64,000 nucleotides of DNA from Nitrosomonas sp. (GCA_020890945.1 JAJHPK010000010.1:31790-95789), one strand, 5' to 3'. Positions 44,805 through 54,055 are shown, numbered from the stretch's first letter. Program-made: numbers and translations. Notes: generated by a model not told the origin, from the sequence alone.

Positions 44805-45914
44805 TTAAATTATTTCCAGGTCTGCACGCAACGAACCCGCTGCTTTTAAAGCTTGCAATATCGAAAGCAGGTCTTGCGTTGTTGCTCCAATGGCGGTCAA
44901 TGCTTTTACAACTTCACCTAAATCAGCACCATTTGGGAGCAACATCAAATTGCCTTCTTCAGTTCGTATTTCAACCTGCGAACGTTGTGTAACAACGGTT
45001 TCGCCGCGTTGAGCTAAAGGCCCAGGTTGACTAATAACCGGCTCGGTATTAATGATGATTGATAAATTACCGTGTGCGACAGCACTGGATTCCAATGTAA
45101 CCGCCTGATTCATCACCACCGAACCTGTTCTAGAATTAACAATAACTTTGGCTGTTGGTCTGGCGGGCTTGATATCTAAACTTTCAATTTGTGCTATAAA
45201 AGCAATACGTTGACCGCTATCGTTAGGTGCTTTGACTTGTATCATGCGACCATCTACGGGGGATGCTGAGGATGGGTGCAATTGATTGATGGCATCCACA
45301 ATGCGATTAACTGTCGAGAAATCTGTCGAATTGAGTTCTAGATTGATATAATCACCTTGCCCCACGGTGGTTGGTATTTCACGTTCTACCATGGCGCCGC
45401 CTGTTACACGACCGACGCTTAGGTGATTTACTTGGACACTACTTCCCCCGGCAGATGCGCCGATACCCCCTACCAAAATATTTCCTTGAGCAATCGCGTA
45501 AACTTGATTATCAATACCTTTCATCGGTGTCATCAGCAATGTTCCGCCTCGTAGGCTTTTCGCGTTACCCATCGAGGATACGGTTACATCAACTTGTTGA
45601 CCGGGTTTGGTAAATGCAGGTACTGTTGCGGTTACCATCACTGCAGCAACATTACGTAACTGTAAATTGGTGCCAGGTGGCAAATTTACTCCCAACTGAC
45701 CTAACATGTTTATGACGCTTTGTACGGTAAAAGGTGTTTGGGTGGTCATATCGCCACTGCCATCCAAACCGACTACCAATCCATATCCTATTAATTGATT
45801 GTTGCGAACGCCTTGGATCGAAGCAAGGTCTTTAATTCGATCAGCAAGACTTAAACCTGGCAAAATCGAAATGAGACAGAAAATTAATAAAATCAGTGTT
45901 CGTTTTGCTTTCAT
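44805..45914 (-). CDS. flgI: Flagellar P-ring protein FlgI
   Basis: A 369-residue periplasmic protein counted from ATG 45914, which places the signal peptide ([24 protein letters not shown]) at the N-terminus; the frame stays open into flgH upstream, but those 28 codons are unlikely to be used. The mature protein begins [31 protein letters not shown], nearly invariant in FlgI. It forms the ring around the rod in the peptidoglycan layer. Confidence 0.95.
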   Translation of the reverse strand: MKAKRTLILLIFCLISILPGLSLADRIKDLASIQGVRNNQLIGYGLVVGLDGSGDMTTQTPFTVQSVINMLGQLGVNLPPGTNLQLRNVAAVMVTATVPAFTKPGQQVDVTVSSMGNAKSLRGGTLLMTPMKGIDNQVYAIAQGNILVGGIGASAGGSSVQVNHLSVGRVTGGAMVEREIPTTVGQGDYINLELNSTDFSTVNRIVDAINQLHPSSASPVDGRMIQVKAPNDSGQRIAFIAQIESLDIKPARPTAKVIVNSRTGSVVMNQAVTLESSAVAHGNLSIIINTEPVISQPGPLAQRGETVVTQRSQVEIRTEEGNLMLLPNGADLGEVVKALTAIGATTQDLLSILQALKAAGSLRADLEII

Positions 45915-45958
45915 GGTTTCGCTTAAAGTAAAAATCATTATTAATAACGTTTTTTTTA

Positions 45959-46687
45959 TCAGAAAGGAGAAATCGATAAGAAGAATCGTGATAGCCATCC
46001 CATTGTTTGTGCTTCGTCAACGTATCCATTGCCACGATACTCAATTCGAGCGTCGGCAATTTGAGTAGAAGAAATAGTATTCCCTATAATATGTACAGGA
46101 TTAAGCACTCCTGAAAGTCGGATGAATTCTTGTCCTTGGTTAATGCCGATCTGCTTTTCACCACTCACTACGAGATTACCATTAGGTAATGCTTCGATCA
46201 CCGTTACCGTAATCGTGCCATTAAAATCATTTTTATTAGTGCTGGCACCGCCACCATTAAATTTGTTGTTATTGTTAGCCTTAATAGTGGCATTTTTAGT
46301 TAACAGCGTAAGAGGAAGACCTAAAAAATTAGGAACTGAAAAATCAATACTGCCTGCCCGATCTACATTACTTTCGGAGCTTTTGCTGGCATTGGTTTTT
46401 TCACGTAAATTGACGATAATGGTATCCCCAACCATTCGTGCGCGACGATCTTCAAACAAAGGTGTGTATCGAACCCCATTCATCGTGGTATTGATTGATT
46501 GAAAAATTGCACCATTGGGTTGCGGAGGCACACCGCTTGGTTGTGGAGGTCTGAGCGTGTAAGGCTGATGGGTAACCGTGGAAGGTGTCATCAATGTATT
46601 ACAACCTGATAAGAAGCATGCGAATAGCAATACACTGATAAGCTTGTATTGATCATCCCTTAAAATTTCATTAAACGCTGTTAACAT
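45959..46687 (-). CDS. flgH: Flagellar L-ring lipoprotein FlgH
   Basis: A 242-residue outer-membrane lipoprotein; the lipobox FLSGC places the acylated cysteine at residue 29. FlgH motifs: [36 protein letters not shown], and the C-terminal [33 protein letters not shown] region. It forms the L ring, the bushing of the rod in the outer membrane. The N-terminus is somewhat long before the signal helix, so a start slightly downstream cannot be excluded. Confidence 0.94.
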   Translation of the reverse strand: MLTAFNEILRDDQYKLISVLLFACFLSGCNTLMTPSTVTHQPYTLRPPQPSGVPPQPNGAIFQSINTTMNGVRYTPLFEDRRARMVGDTIIVNLREKTNASKSSESNVDRAGSIDFSVPNFLGLPLTLLTKNATIKANNNNKFNGGGASTNKNDFNGTITVTVIEALPNGNLVVSGEKQIGINQGQEFIRLSGVLNPVHIIGNTISSTQIADARIEYRGNGYVDEAQTMGWLSRFFLSISPF

Positions 46688-46713
46688 TACATTAGCCTTA
46701 CTGAAAAGTTACG

Positions 46714-47496
46714 TTATATTTGCGCCAATCTTTGTAACATTTGATCTGAAGTTTCTATGGATTTTGAATTCATTTCATAAGCACGCTGTGTTTGAATCAT
46801 GTTAACGAGTTCTTCAACCACATTGACGTTTGACGCTTCAACATAGCGTTGCATGACGGTTCCTAACCCATTTGTGCCTGGTGCATTTTGGTTGGGTGCG
46901 CCACTGGCTGCGGTTTCCAGAAAAAGATTCTCGCCCATTTTTTGCAATCCGGCCGGATTGATAAAGCTTGCCAGTTGAATATTACCCACTTGAACTGGAG
47001 CTACTGACCCTGGCATCGTTGCAGAAACGGTCCCATCACGCGCTACCGTAATATCGATTGCATTCGGCGGAACGGTAATAGGTGGTTGTAGCGGATAGCC
47101 GCTGGACGTAACAACTTGTCCATTAATGTCTGACTGGAAAGCACCATCGCGTGTATAGGCTGTCGTTCCATCCGGCATTAAAATTTGGAAAAAACCGGTG
47201 CCATTGATAAAAATATCGCGTGAATTATCAGTTGGTTGAGGAGCACCTTGAATAAACACGCTTTCCGTGGCAACTGGCTTCACACCGGTACCCAATTGTA
47301 GACCTGTTGGCAATTGGGTTTGCTGTGATGATTGCGCGCCTGGTTGACGTAACGTTTGATACATCAAATCTTCAAAAATGGCTCGGGACCGTTTGAATCC
47401 GTTTGTGCTGACATTCGCCAAGTTATTGGCGATGACATCCATTTTGGTTTGTTGCGCGTTCAACCCGGTTTTTGAAATCCATAACGAACGTATCAT
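46714..47496 (-). CDS. flgG: Flagellar distal rod protein FlgG
   Basis: A 260-residue rod protein, exactly the usual length. The N-terminus ([37 protein letters not shown]) and C-terminus ([31 protein letters not shown]) are canonical. The FlgG-specific [20 protein letters not shown] region is present. It lies between flgF and flgH. Confidence 0.97.
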   Translation of the reverse strand: MIRSLWISKTGLNAQQTKMDVIANNLANVSTNGFKRSRAIFEDLMYQTLRQPGAQSSQQTQLPTGLQLGTGVKPVATESVFIQGAPQPTDNSRDIFINGTGFFQILMPDGTTAYTRDGAFQSDINGQVVTSSGYPLQPPITVPPNAIDITVARDGTVSATMPGSVAPVQVGNIQLASFINPAGLQKMGENLFLETAASGAPNQNAPGTNGLGTVMQRYVEASNVNVVEELVNMIQTQRAYEMNSKSIETSDQMLQRLAQI

Positions 47497-47523
47497 TGCT
47501 ATTATTCCTTCAACTTAAAGTGA

Positions 47524-48270
47524 TTAAGCTCTCATAACCATTATTTCACTGGCTTGTTGAGCATTCTTTTGGGCGCTTTCTAGCATTTTCATTTGCATAT
47601 CAAATTGCCGGGCAAGTGCTATCATGCTGACCATTTCATGGACTACGTTGACGTTACCATCTTCCAATGCTCCATCGGCAAGCCTTACTCTTGCGTCTAC
47701 CGGTGCAACACTGCCATCTTTTAATCGAAATAAACCATCGCTACCTTTTACCAATTGATCTTCGGCCGGATCGACCAATTTAATTCGGCCAACAGGAGCG
47801 ACTGTATTGGGTTGAGGAAAAATAGGAACTGACGAAACTGTTCCATCGACACCGATGGTAATGCGTGTGTCAGGAGGTATCGTGATCGGACCACCGTCAG
47901 CATTTTTAACTTTTAATCCGTTTTGAGTAATTAAAATGCCGTTTGGGCTAATTTGTAAATTACCACTTCGCGTGTAGGCTTCTTGACCATTTTCTAATTC
48001 AACTGTAATCCAACCAGAACCGCGAATGGCGACATCCAAATCTCGACCAGTAGTTTGAATCGGTCCGGGGGTAAAATCTTGTGATATGGTTGAATCCACC
48101 ACAAAAGCTCGTGTAGGTGAGCCATCACCATATATCGGAACGGCTCTGAAGGCATTTTTCTCTGCGCGATATCCGTTTGTTGATACATTGGCAAGATTTT
48201 GCGCAACGGTAGCTTGTTGATGCAATGTATGATTTGCACCAGTCATTGAGGTATAAATTAGTCTATCCAT
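47524..48270 (-). CDS. flgF: Flagellar proximal rod protein FlgF
   Basis: A 248-residue rod protein. N-terminus [37 protein letters not shown]; FlgF-type GWITVELENGQEAYTRSGNL; C-terminus VNVVHEMVSMIALARQFDMQMKML. It is shorter at the ends than FlgG, as expected. It lies between flgE and flgG. Confidence 0.96.
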   Translation of the reverse strand: MDRLIYTSMTGANHTLHQQATVAQNLANVSTNGYRAEKNAFRAVPIYGDGSPTRAFVVDSTISQDFTPGPIQTTGRDLDVAIRGSGWITVELENGQEAYTRSGNLQISPNGILITQNGLKVKNADGGPITIPPDTRITIGVDGTVSSVPIFPQPNTVAPVGRIKLVDPAEDQLVKGSDGLFRLKDGSVAPVDARVRLADGALEDGNVNVVHEMVSMIALARQFDMQMKMLESAQKNAQQASEIMVMRA

Positions 48271-48302
48271 AATGTTTTACAAAAAATTTATAAACAATGA
48301 AA

Positions 48303-49571
48303 TTACAGGTTGACCAAAGTTTGCATAATAGAGTTTTGTGTCTCGATCGTTTTGGCATTGGCTTGATACATACGTTGTGCCGTAATCATTTTTACTAATT
48401 CAGCGGTGAGATCGATATTGGCTTCTTCCACAGAAGAGCTCGCGAGTACGCCAAGCGTTCCCGTTTTAGGGATGCCTACCAAAGGTTGTCCAGATTCGGG
48501 TGTTTCAATCCAGTTTCCATTTCCGGTTGGTGTTAATCCTTGTGGATTAGCGAAATTAGACAGAGCAATCTGTCCTAATGTTTTAGTTCTGCCATTGGTA
48601 AATGTTCCTTGAATTATTCCTTCTGCTGATATTGTGTACCCCGCTAATTTTCCAGAGGTAAATCCGTCGTGAGAGTGGACATTGACACCGAAGGGAGATC
48701 CAAACTGTGTTGATTTAGATAAATCCAATGAAAAATCTAAAGGGGAAGCGGCACCTTGTGCAGGATTAATAGAATTTAAATTGACACTTACATTCAGTGG
48801 CACTGAGGGAGATGTTAGCTTGCCGTTGTTATCGAAGGTTAATGCGGTATTGTCGAGCGTTACAAATTGAGGAACGCCCAAATTATCAGTTTTTCCATCG
48901 ACGGTGGCAAAAATATTCCAATTTCCAGGTGTTAATGTTTTTTGGAAATAAACGGAAAGAACATGAGAGTTTCCTAAGCTATCGAAAACTTCACCCGAAG
49001 TGGTATTGTTGTAGCTTTTGGGATTATTCGCATTAAACGGCATTAGAGTCGCTGGGCCCGTAGTGGGAGGAATAGAGTTTGAATTGAGATTGAATCCAAG
49101 ATCGAAGGCCGTAGTCGGCTTAGGAGTAATGTCTGTAGACGTTAGGTTAAGATTTGCTAATTGACTTGCCACGACATTTCCATCTTGATCAGCCATATAG
49201 CCTGTAACATTCGAACCAGTTGCATTGACAAGAAAACCCTTGGCATCAACGAGAAATTGCCCGTTTCTGCTATAACTAACTACTCCACCATCATTCATGC
49301 GAAAGAAACCATTTCCGTTAATGGCAACGTCTAATGGATTGCTGGTTGGTTTAATTCCGCCTTGATTAAACCCTTGTGCAACAGTCGCAACTCTTGATCC
49401 AATACCAATTTGTGATGCACCTGATCCGGCCAAGGAATTAGCATAAATATCAGTAAATTGTGCTTGTGATTCTTTATACCCGATTGTGTTTGCGTTTGCG
49501 ACGTTATTACCAATTACATCCAAATTAGTAGACGATACGCTTAATCCGCTTAATCCATGTTGAAAACTCAT
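48303..49571 (-). CDS. flgE: Flagellar hook protein FlgE
   Basis: A 422-residue hook subunit. The N-terminus (MSFQHGLSGLSVSSTNLDVIGNNVANANTIGYKES) and the C-terminus (ANIDLTAELVKMITAQRMYQANAKTIETQNSIM) form the D0 coiled-coil. The middle has the FlgE D1/D2 pattern: FDSLGNSHVLSVYFQK and LDFSLDLSKSTQFGSPFGV. It follows flgD by 13 bp, whose product caps the growing hook. Confidence 0.97.
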   Translation of the reverse strand: MSFQHGLSGLSVSSTNLDVIGNNVANANTIGYKESQAQFTDIYANSLAGSGASQIGIGSRVATVAQGFNQGGIKPTSNPLDVAINGNGFFRMNDGGVVSYSRNGQFLVDAKGFLVNATGSNVTGYMADQDGNVVASQLANLNLTSTDITPKPTTAFDLGFNLNSNSIPPTTGPATLMPFNANNPKSYNNTTSGEVFDSLGNSHVLSVYFQKTLTPGNWNIFATVDGKTDNLGVPQFVTLDNTALTFDNNGKLTSPSVPLNVSVNLNSINPAQGAASPLDFSLDLSKSTQFGSPFGVNVHSHDGFTSGKLAGYTISAEGIIQGTFTNGRTKTLGQIALSNFANPQGLTPTGNGNWIETPESGQPLVGIPKTGTLGVLASSSVEEANIDLTAELVKMITAQRMYQANAKTIETQNSIMQTLVNL

Positions 49572-49584
49572 GACGATCTCCTAA

Positions 49585-50262
49585 TTAAAATACTTGTTTA
49601 ACATCAGATATATTGACAGCACCGATTTTTTCTATGTCAAGAAGTGCGCCTTTTTCATTCGGAGTCACGCTATTAACTAGTCCTAATGAAAGCGTTTTAA
49701 TTTTGATGTTTTCGCCATCTTGAACAGCAGTTGCAGCAAAAGTGTATTCTCCATCGGCAGCAATTGCTCCACTATCGGTTTTTCCATCCCAAGGAATCGC
49801 ACTAACACCTTCTGGTCTACTGTCTAAATCCAAATGGCGAACAGGGATTCCAGAGCTATCCATGATTGTTACTTTAACTTGATCAGCTGGCTGATCAAGT
49901 TCTACGCCGAGTACTGAAGCTCCTTTTTCAAGAGACAATGATGTTCCGGGTACAAGAACGTTATGCCCAATCATACGAGTCGCTTCCATGGATAAGCTTT
50001 CTGACATATCTGAATTGAGCAGTTGTAGTGTGCTGTTCAATTTATCAATGCCAGAAACCGTGCTAATTTGGGCTAGTTGACTAGTCACTTCAGCATTATC
50101 AAGTGGTTTTAATGGATCTTGATTTTTCATCTGTGTAACGAGTAGTTTCAAAAAACGATCCTGCGGATTTTCGGCCGCTTTTTTTGCTGTAACGTTTGTT
50201 GCATTCGTCACAGAATTATTAGTTGAAACTGCGGGCGTAGTAACTTGTTGTGATGAATTCAT
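49585..50262 (-). CDS. flgD: Flagellar hook-capping protein FlgD
   Basis: A 225-residue protein. The conserved N-terminal export/assembly segment is NPQDRFLKLLVTQMKNQDPLKPLDNAEVTSQLAQISTVSGIDKLN; the C-terminal part holds the FLIG-like domain (IPVRHLDLDSRPEGVSAIPWDGKTDSGAIAADGEYTF) and a Tudor-like end. It is needed for hook polymerisation and is not in the final structure. Confidence 0.96.
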   Translation of the reverse strand: MNSSQQVTTPAVSTNNSVTNATNVTAKKAAENPQDRFLKLLVTQMKNQDPLKPLDNAEVTSQLAQISTVSGIDKLNSTLQLLNSDMSESLSMEATRMIGHNVLVPGTSLSLEKGASVLGVELDQPADQVKVTIMDSSGIPVRHLDLDSRPEGVSAIPWDGKTDSGAIAADGEYTFAATAVQDGENIKIKTLSLGLVNSVTPNEKGALLDIEKIGAVNISDVKQVF

Positions 50263-50275
50263 GTTAATTCTCCTT

Positions 50276-50680
50276 TTATTGTCCTATCGTCAGCGTTTTT
50301 TGTAATAGCGATTTCGTCGTATTCATCATATCAACGCTGTTTTGATAAGAACGCGATGCAGACATCATATTGACCATTTCATCAACTACATTCACATTAG
50401 GCATCGTTACATAGCCATTTTTATCAGCCATCGGATGTTTAGGTTCAAAAACCTGACGCATCGGTGAGGCATCGTGAACTACACCGGCAACCTTGACGCC
50501 ACTGGCTCCATTGGGATTTGCTTGTAACGTACTAAAAACTACTTGACGTCCACGGTATGCTTCGCCTGTTGAGCTAGTTACACTATCTGCATTGGAAAGA
50601 TTACTAGCCACTACGTTTAAACGCTGTGATTGGGCTGACATTGCTGAACTGGCAATTCCAAATACACTAAATAATGACAT
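50276..50680 (-). CDS. flgC: Flagellar proximal rod protein FlgC
   Basis: A 134-residue rod protein of family-typical length. N-terminus FSVFGIASSAMSAQSQRLNVVASNLSNADS; C-terminus MPNVNVVDEMVNMMSASRSYQNSVDMMNTTKSLLQ. It starts 3 bp after the flgB stop. Confidence 0.96.
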   Translation of the reverse strand: MSLFSVFGIASSAMSAQSQRLNVVASNLSNADSVTSSTGEAYRGRQVVFSTLQANPNGASGVKVAGVVHDASPMRQVFEPKHPMADKNGYVTMPNVNVVDEMVNMMSASRSYQNSVDMMNTTKSLLQKTLTIGQ

Positions 50681-50683
50681 TTT

Positions 50684-51094
50684 CTATCTCTCCTGCATCG
50701 CTAACATAATGTTTCTAAATTCATTATTAATAAATGAAATGCTGGCGTCGTATTTCAGAGCATTATCGGCAAAGCGGGTTCTCTCCATGTCCATATCGAC
50801 AGTATTTCCATCTACACTCGGCTGTAGAGGGATACGATAAAGTATGTTGTCTCCCAAAACACTGTTTGCTCCAGCATTAATATGCAAGGGAGATGTCGTA
50901 TTTAGAGTAACTTTACCGAATGAAGAATTCAGTCCAAGTTTTTCATTGAGCGCACTAGCAAAATCAATATCTTTTGCTTTGAAATTCGGCGTGTCCGCAT
51001 TAGCCACATTACTTGAAAGTAATTCTTGTCGCCCTACACGCAATGCTAAAGCGTGATGATGAAAATTGAGTTCTTTATCCAGTTTATTAATCAT
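50684..51094 (-). CDS. flgB: Flagellar proximal rod protein FlgB
   Basis: A 136-residue rod protein. It reads NKLDKELNFHHHALALRVGRQELLSSNVANADTPNFKAKDIDF at the N-terminus and ends RFADNALKYDASISFINNEFRNIMLAMQ. It is the first gene of the flgBCDEFGHIJ operon and lies 26 bp downstream of a sigma-54-like promoter core. Confidence 0.96.
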   Translation of the reverse strand: MINKLDKELNFHHHALALRVGRQELLSSNVANADTPNFKAKDIDFASALNEKLGLNSSFGKVTLNTTSPLHINAGANSVLGDNILYRIPLQPSVDGNTVDMDMERTRFADNALKYDASISFINNEFRNIMLAMQER

Positions 51095-51130
51095 TTTTTT
51101 GTCGCATTTAAATTTTCTTGTCTTATAACA

Positions 51131-51146
51131 AGCATTTTATGTGCCA
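51131..51146 (-). promoter_or_regulatory. Sigma-54-like promoter upstream of flgB
   Basis: On the minus strand TGGCAC (51146-51141) is followed by five bases (ATAAA) and ATGCT (51135-51131). The sigma-54 consensus is TGGCAC-N5-TTGCW, so all but one core base match and the GG/GC spacing is right. The predicted transcription start is about 25 bp before the flgB ATG. A single match of this length can arise by chance, and betaproteobacterial flg operons are more often FlhDC/sigma-70 driven. Confidence 0.45.
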
Positions 51147-51255
51147 GATGTATAGGGATAGGTAAATCAGTGTGTTAATAAAAGAAAAGAGGAAAGAAAG
51201 AGTGCCATCTTCTGAGATAACCAACTGATTTGTCGTTTATGATAGCTTCACATAA

Positions 51256-51270
51256 CGGCAATATTTGCCG
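51256..51270 (+). other. Small hairpin in the flgA leader
   Basis: CGGCAA, TAT, TTGCCG forms a perfect 6-bp stem 16 bp upstream of the preferred flgA ATG. It could affect translation initiation; no known motif was recognised. Confidence 0.3.
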
Positions 51271-51286
51271 CCCACGGCAGAATTTT

Positions 51287-52021
51287 ATGATGAAAAAATC
51301 TCAACCGATTGTTGCAACCAAAAATCTGATAACACTATTAATAATATTACTGCAGGCACCTTTGCTTGCAGCAAATGATGAAGTTTCTGAGCAATATCAA
51401 GATATATCGCTCATCCGAAACTCGGTTGAAGATTTTGTCTATCGCAATACGTCGACATTGCCAGGGCAAGTGGCTGTCAATGTAGATAAAATTGATAAAT
51501 ACTTAACGTTACCAAGGTGTTCAGAATTACAACCTTCTATTCCGCCCGGAAGTCGTTTATGGGGTAAGACATCTATAGTTGTTCGGTGTAACGATCGCGA
51601 TATCAATTGGGCCATCTATGTTCAAGCAGAAATTAATGTCATGGCAGATGTATTGCATTTGGCTCGCCCCGTTTCAACGGGGCATGCTTTAACTTATGAA
51701 GATATTACATTGCAAAATGTGAACCTAACTCATATGCCGGACGGGATTTTTACTGACCCATCGCAGATTGTGGGTAAAATTGCCAACAATAATCTCACGG
51801 TTGGTCAACCCATTCGACAACATATGCTGCGAGCGCCCTATGTAATTCAGCGAGGTCAAAAAGTTAATCTGGTCGTGAAAGGGCGAGGATTTAGTATCAG
51901 TTCAGAAGGAAATGCATTAACCGATGCGGCAGAGAATCAAGTAGTGCAGGTTCGTAATAAATCGGGAAGAATTATGAGTGGACTTGCTCGAACCAACTCC
52001 ATCGTTGAAATTCAACCTTAA
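51287..52021 (+). CDS. flgA: Flagellar basal-body P-ring formation chaperone FlgA
   Basis: A 244-residue periplasmic protein counted from ATG 51287, which gives a good signal peptide (MMKKSQPIVATKNLITLLIILLQAPLLAAND); the frame is open upstream to 51230. The SAF domain (about 125-185) reads ARPVSTGHALTYEDITLQNVNL and TVGQPIRQHMLRAPYVIQRGQKVNLVVKGRGFSIS, and the end VRNKSGRIMSGLARTNSIVEI is typical. It helps FlgI assemble into the P ring. It is transcribed divergently from flgB and converges with the ArsR gene. No flgM or flgN follows, unlike the enterobacterial layout. Confidence 0.93.
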   Translation: MMKKSQPIVATKNLITLLIILLQAPLLAANDEVSEQYQDISLIRNSVEDFVYRNTSTLPGQVAVNVDKIDKYLTLPRCSELQPSIPPGSRLWGKTSIVVRCNDRDINWAIYVQAEINVMADVLHLARPVSTGHALTYEDITLQNVNLTHMPDGIFTDPSQIVGKIANNNLTVGQPIRQHMLRAPYVIQRGQKVNLVVKGRGFSISSEGNALTDAAENQVVQVRNKSGRIMSGLARTNSIVEIQP

Positions 52022-52053
52022 TTGAAGCAGGAAGAGTTGTTAAAATCAATTCA

Positions 52054-52371
52054 CTAGGAACGATGAATGCAATAAAGATCAGAAAGGGTTTGCATTACTT
52101 TTATTGCTTGTAGACTCGATAATCTATAATAAATGTATTTACCTTTACGTTCAGTTGAAACTAAATTTTCTTCTCTCAGTACTGTAAGTTGCTGAGAAAG
52201 CGTTGGTTGGTGAATATTTAAAAGTTGCTCCAACTCGCCTACATTTCGACTGCCTTGACTCAGTTCACACAAAATCAACAAGCGATCTTCATTCGACATG
52301 GTTTTTAACAAGGCGCATGCGTCAGCTGCTGCCGATCGTAATGCTGAAATTTGATGTATGGCTATGTCCAT
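52054..52371 (-). CDS. ArsR-family regulator of the BigR/SqrR (persulfide-sensing) type
   Basis: A 105-residue winged-helix repressor. LLKTMSNEDRLLILCEL, then SRNVGELEQLLNIHQPTLSQQLTVLREENLV (recognition helix) and the wing STERKGKYIYYRL. Two cysteines, Cys35 and Cys101, are 66 residues apart and sit in the same segments (LLILC and DLYC) as the redox pair of BigR and SqrR, which form a tetrasulfide bridge with persulfide and control sulfide-oxidation genes. Metal-binding ELCVC of ArsR is absent. No sulfur gene is adjacent; the gene is alone and convergent with flgA. A 16-bp palindrome lies upstream. Confidence 0.87.
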   Translation of the reverse strand: MDIAIHQISALRSAAADACALLKTMSNEDRLLILCELSQGSRNVGELEQLLNIHQPTLSQQLTVLREENLVSTERKGKYIYYRLSSLQAIKVMQTLSDLYCIHRS

Positions 52372-52422
52372 AGCTTATTTTTATTAAAGGTCATCTAAAA
52401 TCATTGACTTGTAGTGCATCTA

Positions 52423-52438
52423 TTGAACTCGAGTTCAA
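52423..52438. promoter_or_regulatory. Perfect 16-bp palindrome, candidate operator
   Basis: TTGAACTCGAGTTCAA is fully self-complementary and lies 52 bp upstream of the ArsR-type gene's start codon on the minus strand, in an otherwise AT-rich gap. It could be the autoregulatory operator of that repressor. The half-site TTGAACTC is also reminiscent of other dimeric regulators, so assignment is inference. Confidence 0.5.
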
Positions 52439-52879
52439 GACTTCAAAGTTTCTAACTGTCATTCAGTAGGCATTTCACAATAAAACTGAAACTTAAGTCT
52501 TTTAATAAACAAAGGAAAATAACCCTTTGGCGATTTCACTATGTTTTTTAAAATACGTTTTGCCTCATTTCTACCTTTAAATAATATCACTATTAATGCG
52601 GTTATTCCTTTATATAATTAACCTAAAGTAATATTTCTGTTACAAAATTGTAATGAGAGTAATTGTTTTTTAAATAAATTACAATAACTTATTTTGATTT
52701 AACTGACCGAATGGCTGAATTAATTCATCACAGCTAAAAAATCAAAATTACAAAATATTTTATGATTGACTGAATTTTAATCTATTTCTGAAAAAAATTC
52801 ATTAATCAATTTTTTACTGGTTTTTTGTAATCCTATTTTTAAGAGTAAAACGGCTGTCACAAATTTCCAAAATTAATGT
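52439..52879. other. AT-rich intergenic region
   Basis: About 440 very AT-rich bases between the ArsR-type gene (divergent, transcribed leftwards) and the end of the PilZ fusion gene. No gene, tRNA or clear hairpin was found. Confidence 0.4.
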
Positions 52880-53893
52880 TCAAGTCTGTACTGAAATAAA
52901 ATTTCCACGAGATTGATCAAATTTAGCAGTAATGAATCGTGCACCAGTAGAAATACCATTGTTTTCCACACTCGCATGCGTTACTTCAGCAACCGCTTGC
53001 AGATTTGTAGCGTCGATTTTTATTATTTCCCCTAAATCGACTGATTGTTCGCTCCAAAACCGTAACCCATTTGAAGATAAATCTTGAAAATAACCGCGAT
53101 ACGGCTTGCCTGGCCAAAACGAATAAAATAAAAACTCACCCTGCAGAGGAATTCGTTTCATCGTCCGTCGCAACAATCGAAGACTCTCATGTTCGATATA
53201 AGTAATTGGGCTATTACATTCCAAACAATTTTCATTTCCATACAAATTCGCATGCGAGCGATAAGGCGTTTTACAAAACGCGCAATAATGAAGTATTACC
53301 GCTTGATATGGCTGCAGAGACGATGCGGCAGAGTTGCTAGTAGTCATCGCCATTGGATAGACTTCGTTTGATTGTGCTTCGGATTCTTTACGGGCTTCCG
53401 CTATGTATCTGGCCAAATAAACATCATATTGCTGTCGTGTTTTTTCATTTGAAAGAATGCGATAAGCCTCGTCCAGAGATTTAATATCGGCTGAATTATT
53501 TTTCTTTAACGCTTGATAGCTAGCCATAATGATAGCAGCCGGTGCGTCTGATTGAACTTGCAAAACACGATAATAATTCTTCAAACCAAATGGACTGGAA
53601 TTGTTGTTTGTCTGCTTACGACCAGATTCGTTAGTATTGCTACTAAAAGCACCATGCGTCAACGTGTCGATATGATAATACCGCAATAATTCAGCATCAT
53701 AGGCGGATCTTTTCGAAGAATCCGATAAAGTTTGGTAAGCAGCCTCGAGTAAATTTTCATTCCAATCGGCACCGCTTAAGTTGGGGTGTATTTTTAGCTT
53801 CTGTCTCAGTAAGCGATAATTTTCTTGGATAACTGCCATGGAAGCATCTGGTTGCACGTGCAATATTCGGTAGAAATTACGCCGTTCAATCAT
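52880..53893 (-). CDS. J-domain / zinc-ribbon / PilZ fusion protein
   Basis: A 337-residue cytoplasmic protein. Residues 6-68 are a J-like domain (NFYRILHVQPDAS ... AAYQTLSDSSKRSAYD) where the HPD triad reads HPN (36-38). Residues 106-160 are a second J-like domain (YYRVLQVQSDAP ... DEAYRILSNEKTRQQYD) with no HPD. A four-cysteine zinc ribbon follows (C204, C207, C223, C226). The C-terminal PilZ domain has RTMKR (243-247, RxxxR) and DLSSNG (271-276, DxSxxG), the c-di-GMP-binding residues. The two J domains are probably unable to stimulate DnaK. Role unknown; motility or envelope control by c-di-GMP is inference. Confidence 0.85.
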   Translation of the reverse strand: MIERRNFYRILHVQPDASMAVIQENYRLLRQKLKIHPNLSGADWNENLLEAAYQTLSDSSKRSAYDAELLRYYHIDTLTHGAFSSNTNESGRKQTNNNSSPFGLKNYYRVLQVQSDAPAAIIMASYQALKKNNSADIKSLDEAYRILSNEKTRQQYDVYLARYIAEARKESEAQSNEVYPMAMTTSNSAASSLQPYQAVILHYCAFCKTPYRSHANLYGNENCLECNSPITYIEHESLRLLRRTMKRIPLQGEFLFYSFWPGKPYRGYFQDLSSNGLRFWSEQSVDLGEIIKIDATNLQAVAEVTHASVENNGISTGARFITAKFDQSRGNFISVQT

Positions 53894-53978
53894 GATGAAC
53901 CATGTCTAACGCTTTGATATTCAAAAAGATCTCTGAATAGGAGATGAAAGTATCTGGTAACAAATAAATTCATAGCTG

Positions 53979-54055
53979 TGGTAGGCGCGATTGGACTCGA
54001 ACCAACGACCCCCACCATGTCAAGGTGGTGCTCTAACCAACTGAGCTACGCGCCT
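53979..54055 (-). tRNA. tRNA-Val(GAC)
   Basis: A 77-nt tRNA with encoded CCA. The acceptor stem AGGCGCG pairs with CGCGCCT; D arm GCTCAGTTGGTTAGAGC; anticodon stem-loop CCACC-TTGACAT-GGTGG gives anticodon GAC (codon GTC); T arm with GGTTCGAGTCC. It stands alone between the PilZ fusion and the aldolase gene. Confidence 0.97.

Noticed and set aside
45915-45998. Extended N-terminus of FlgI overlapping flgH
   Set aside because: The extra 28 codons precede a complete signal peptide starting at ATG 45914 and overlap the flgH coding sequence.
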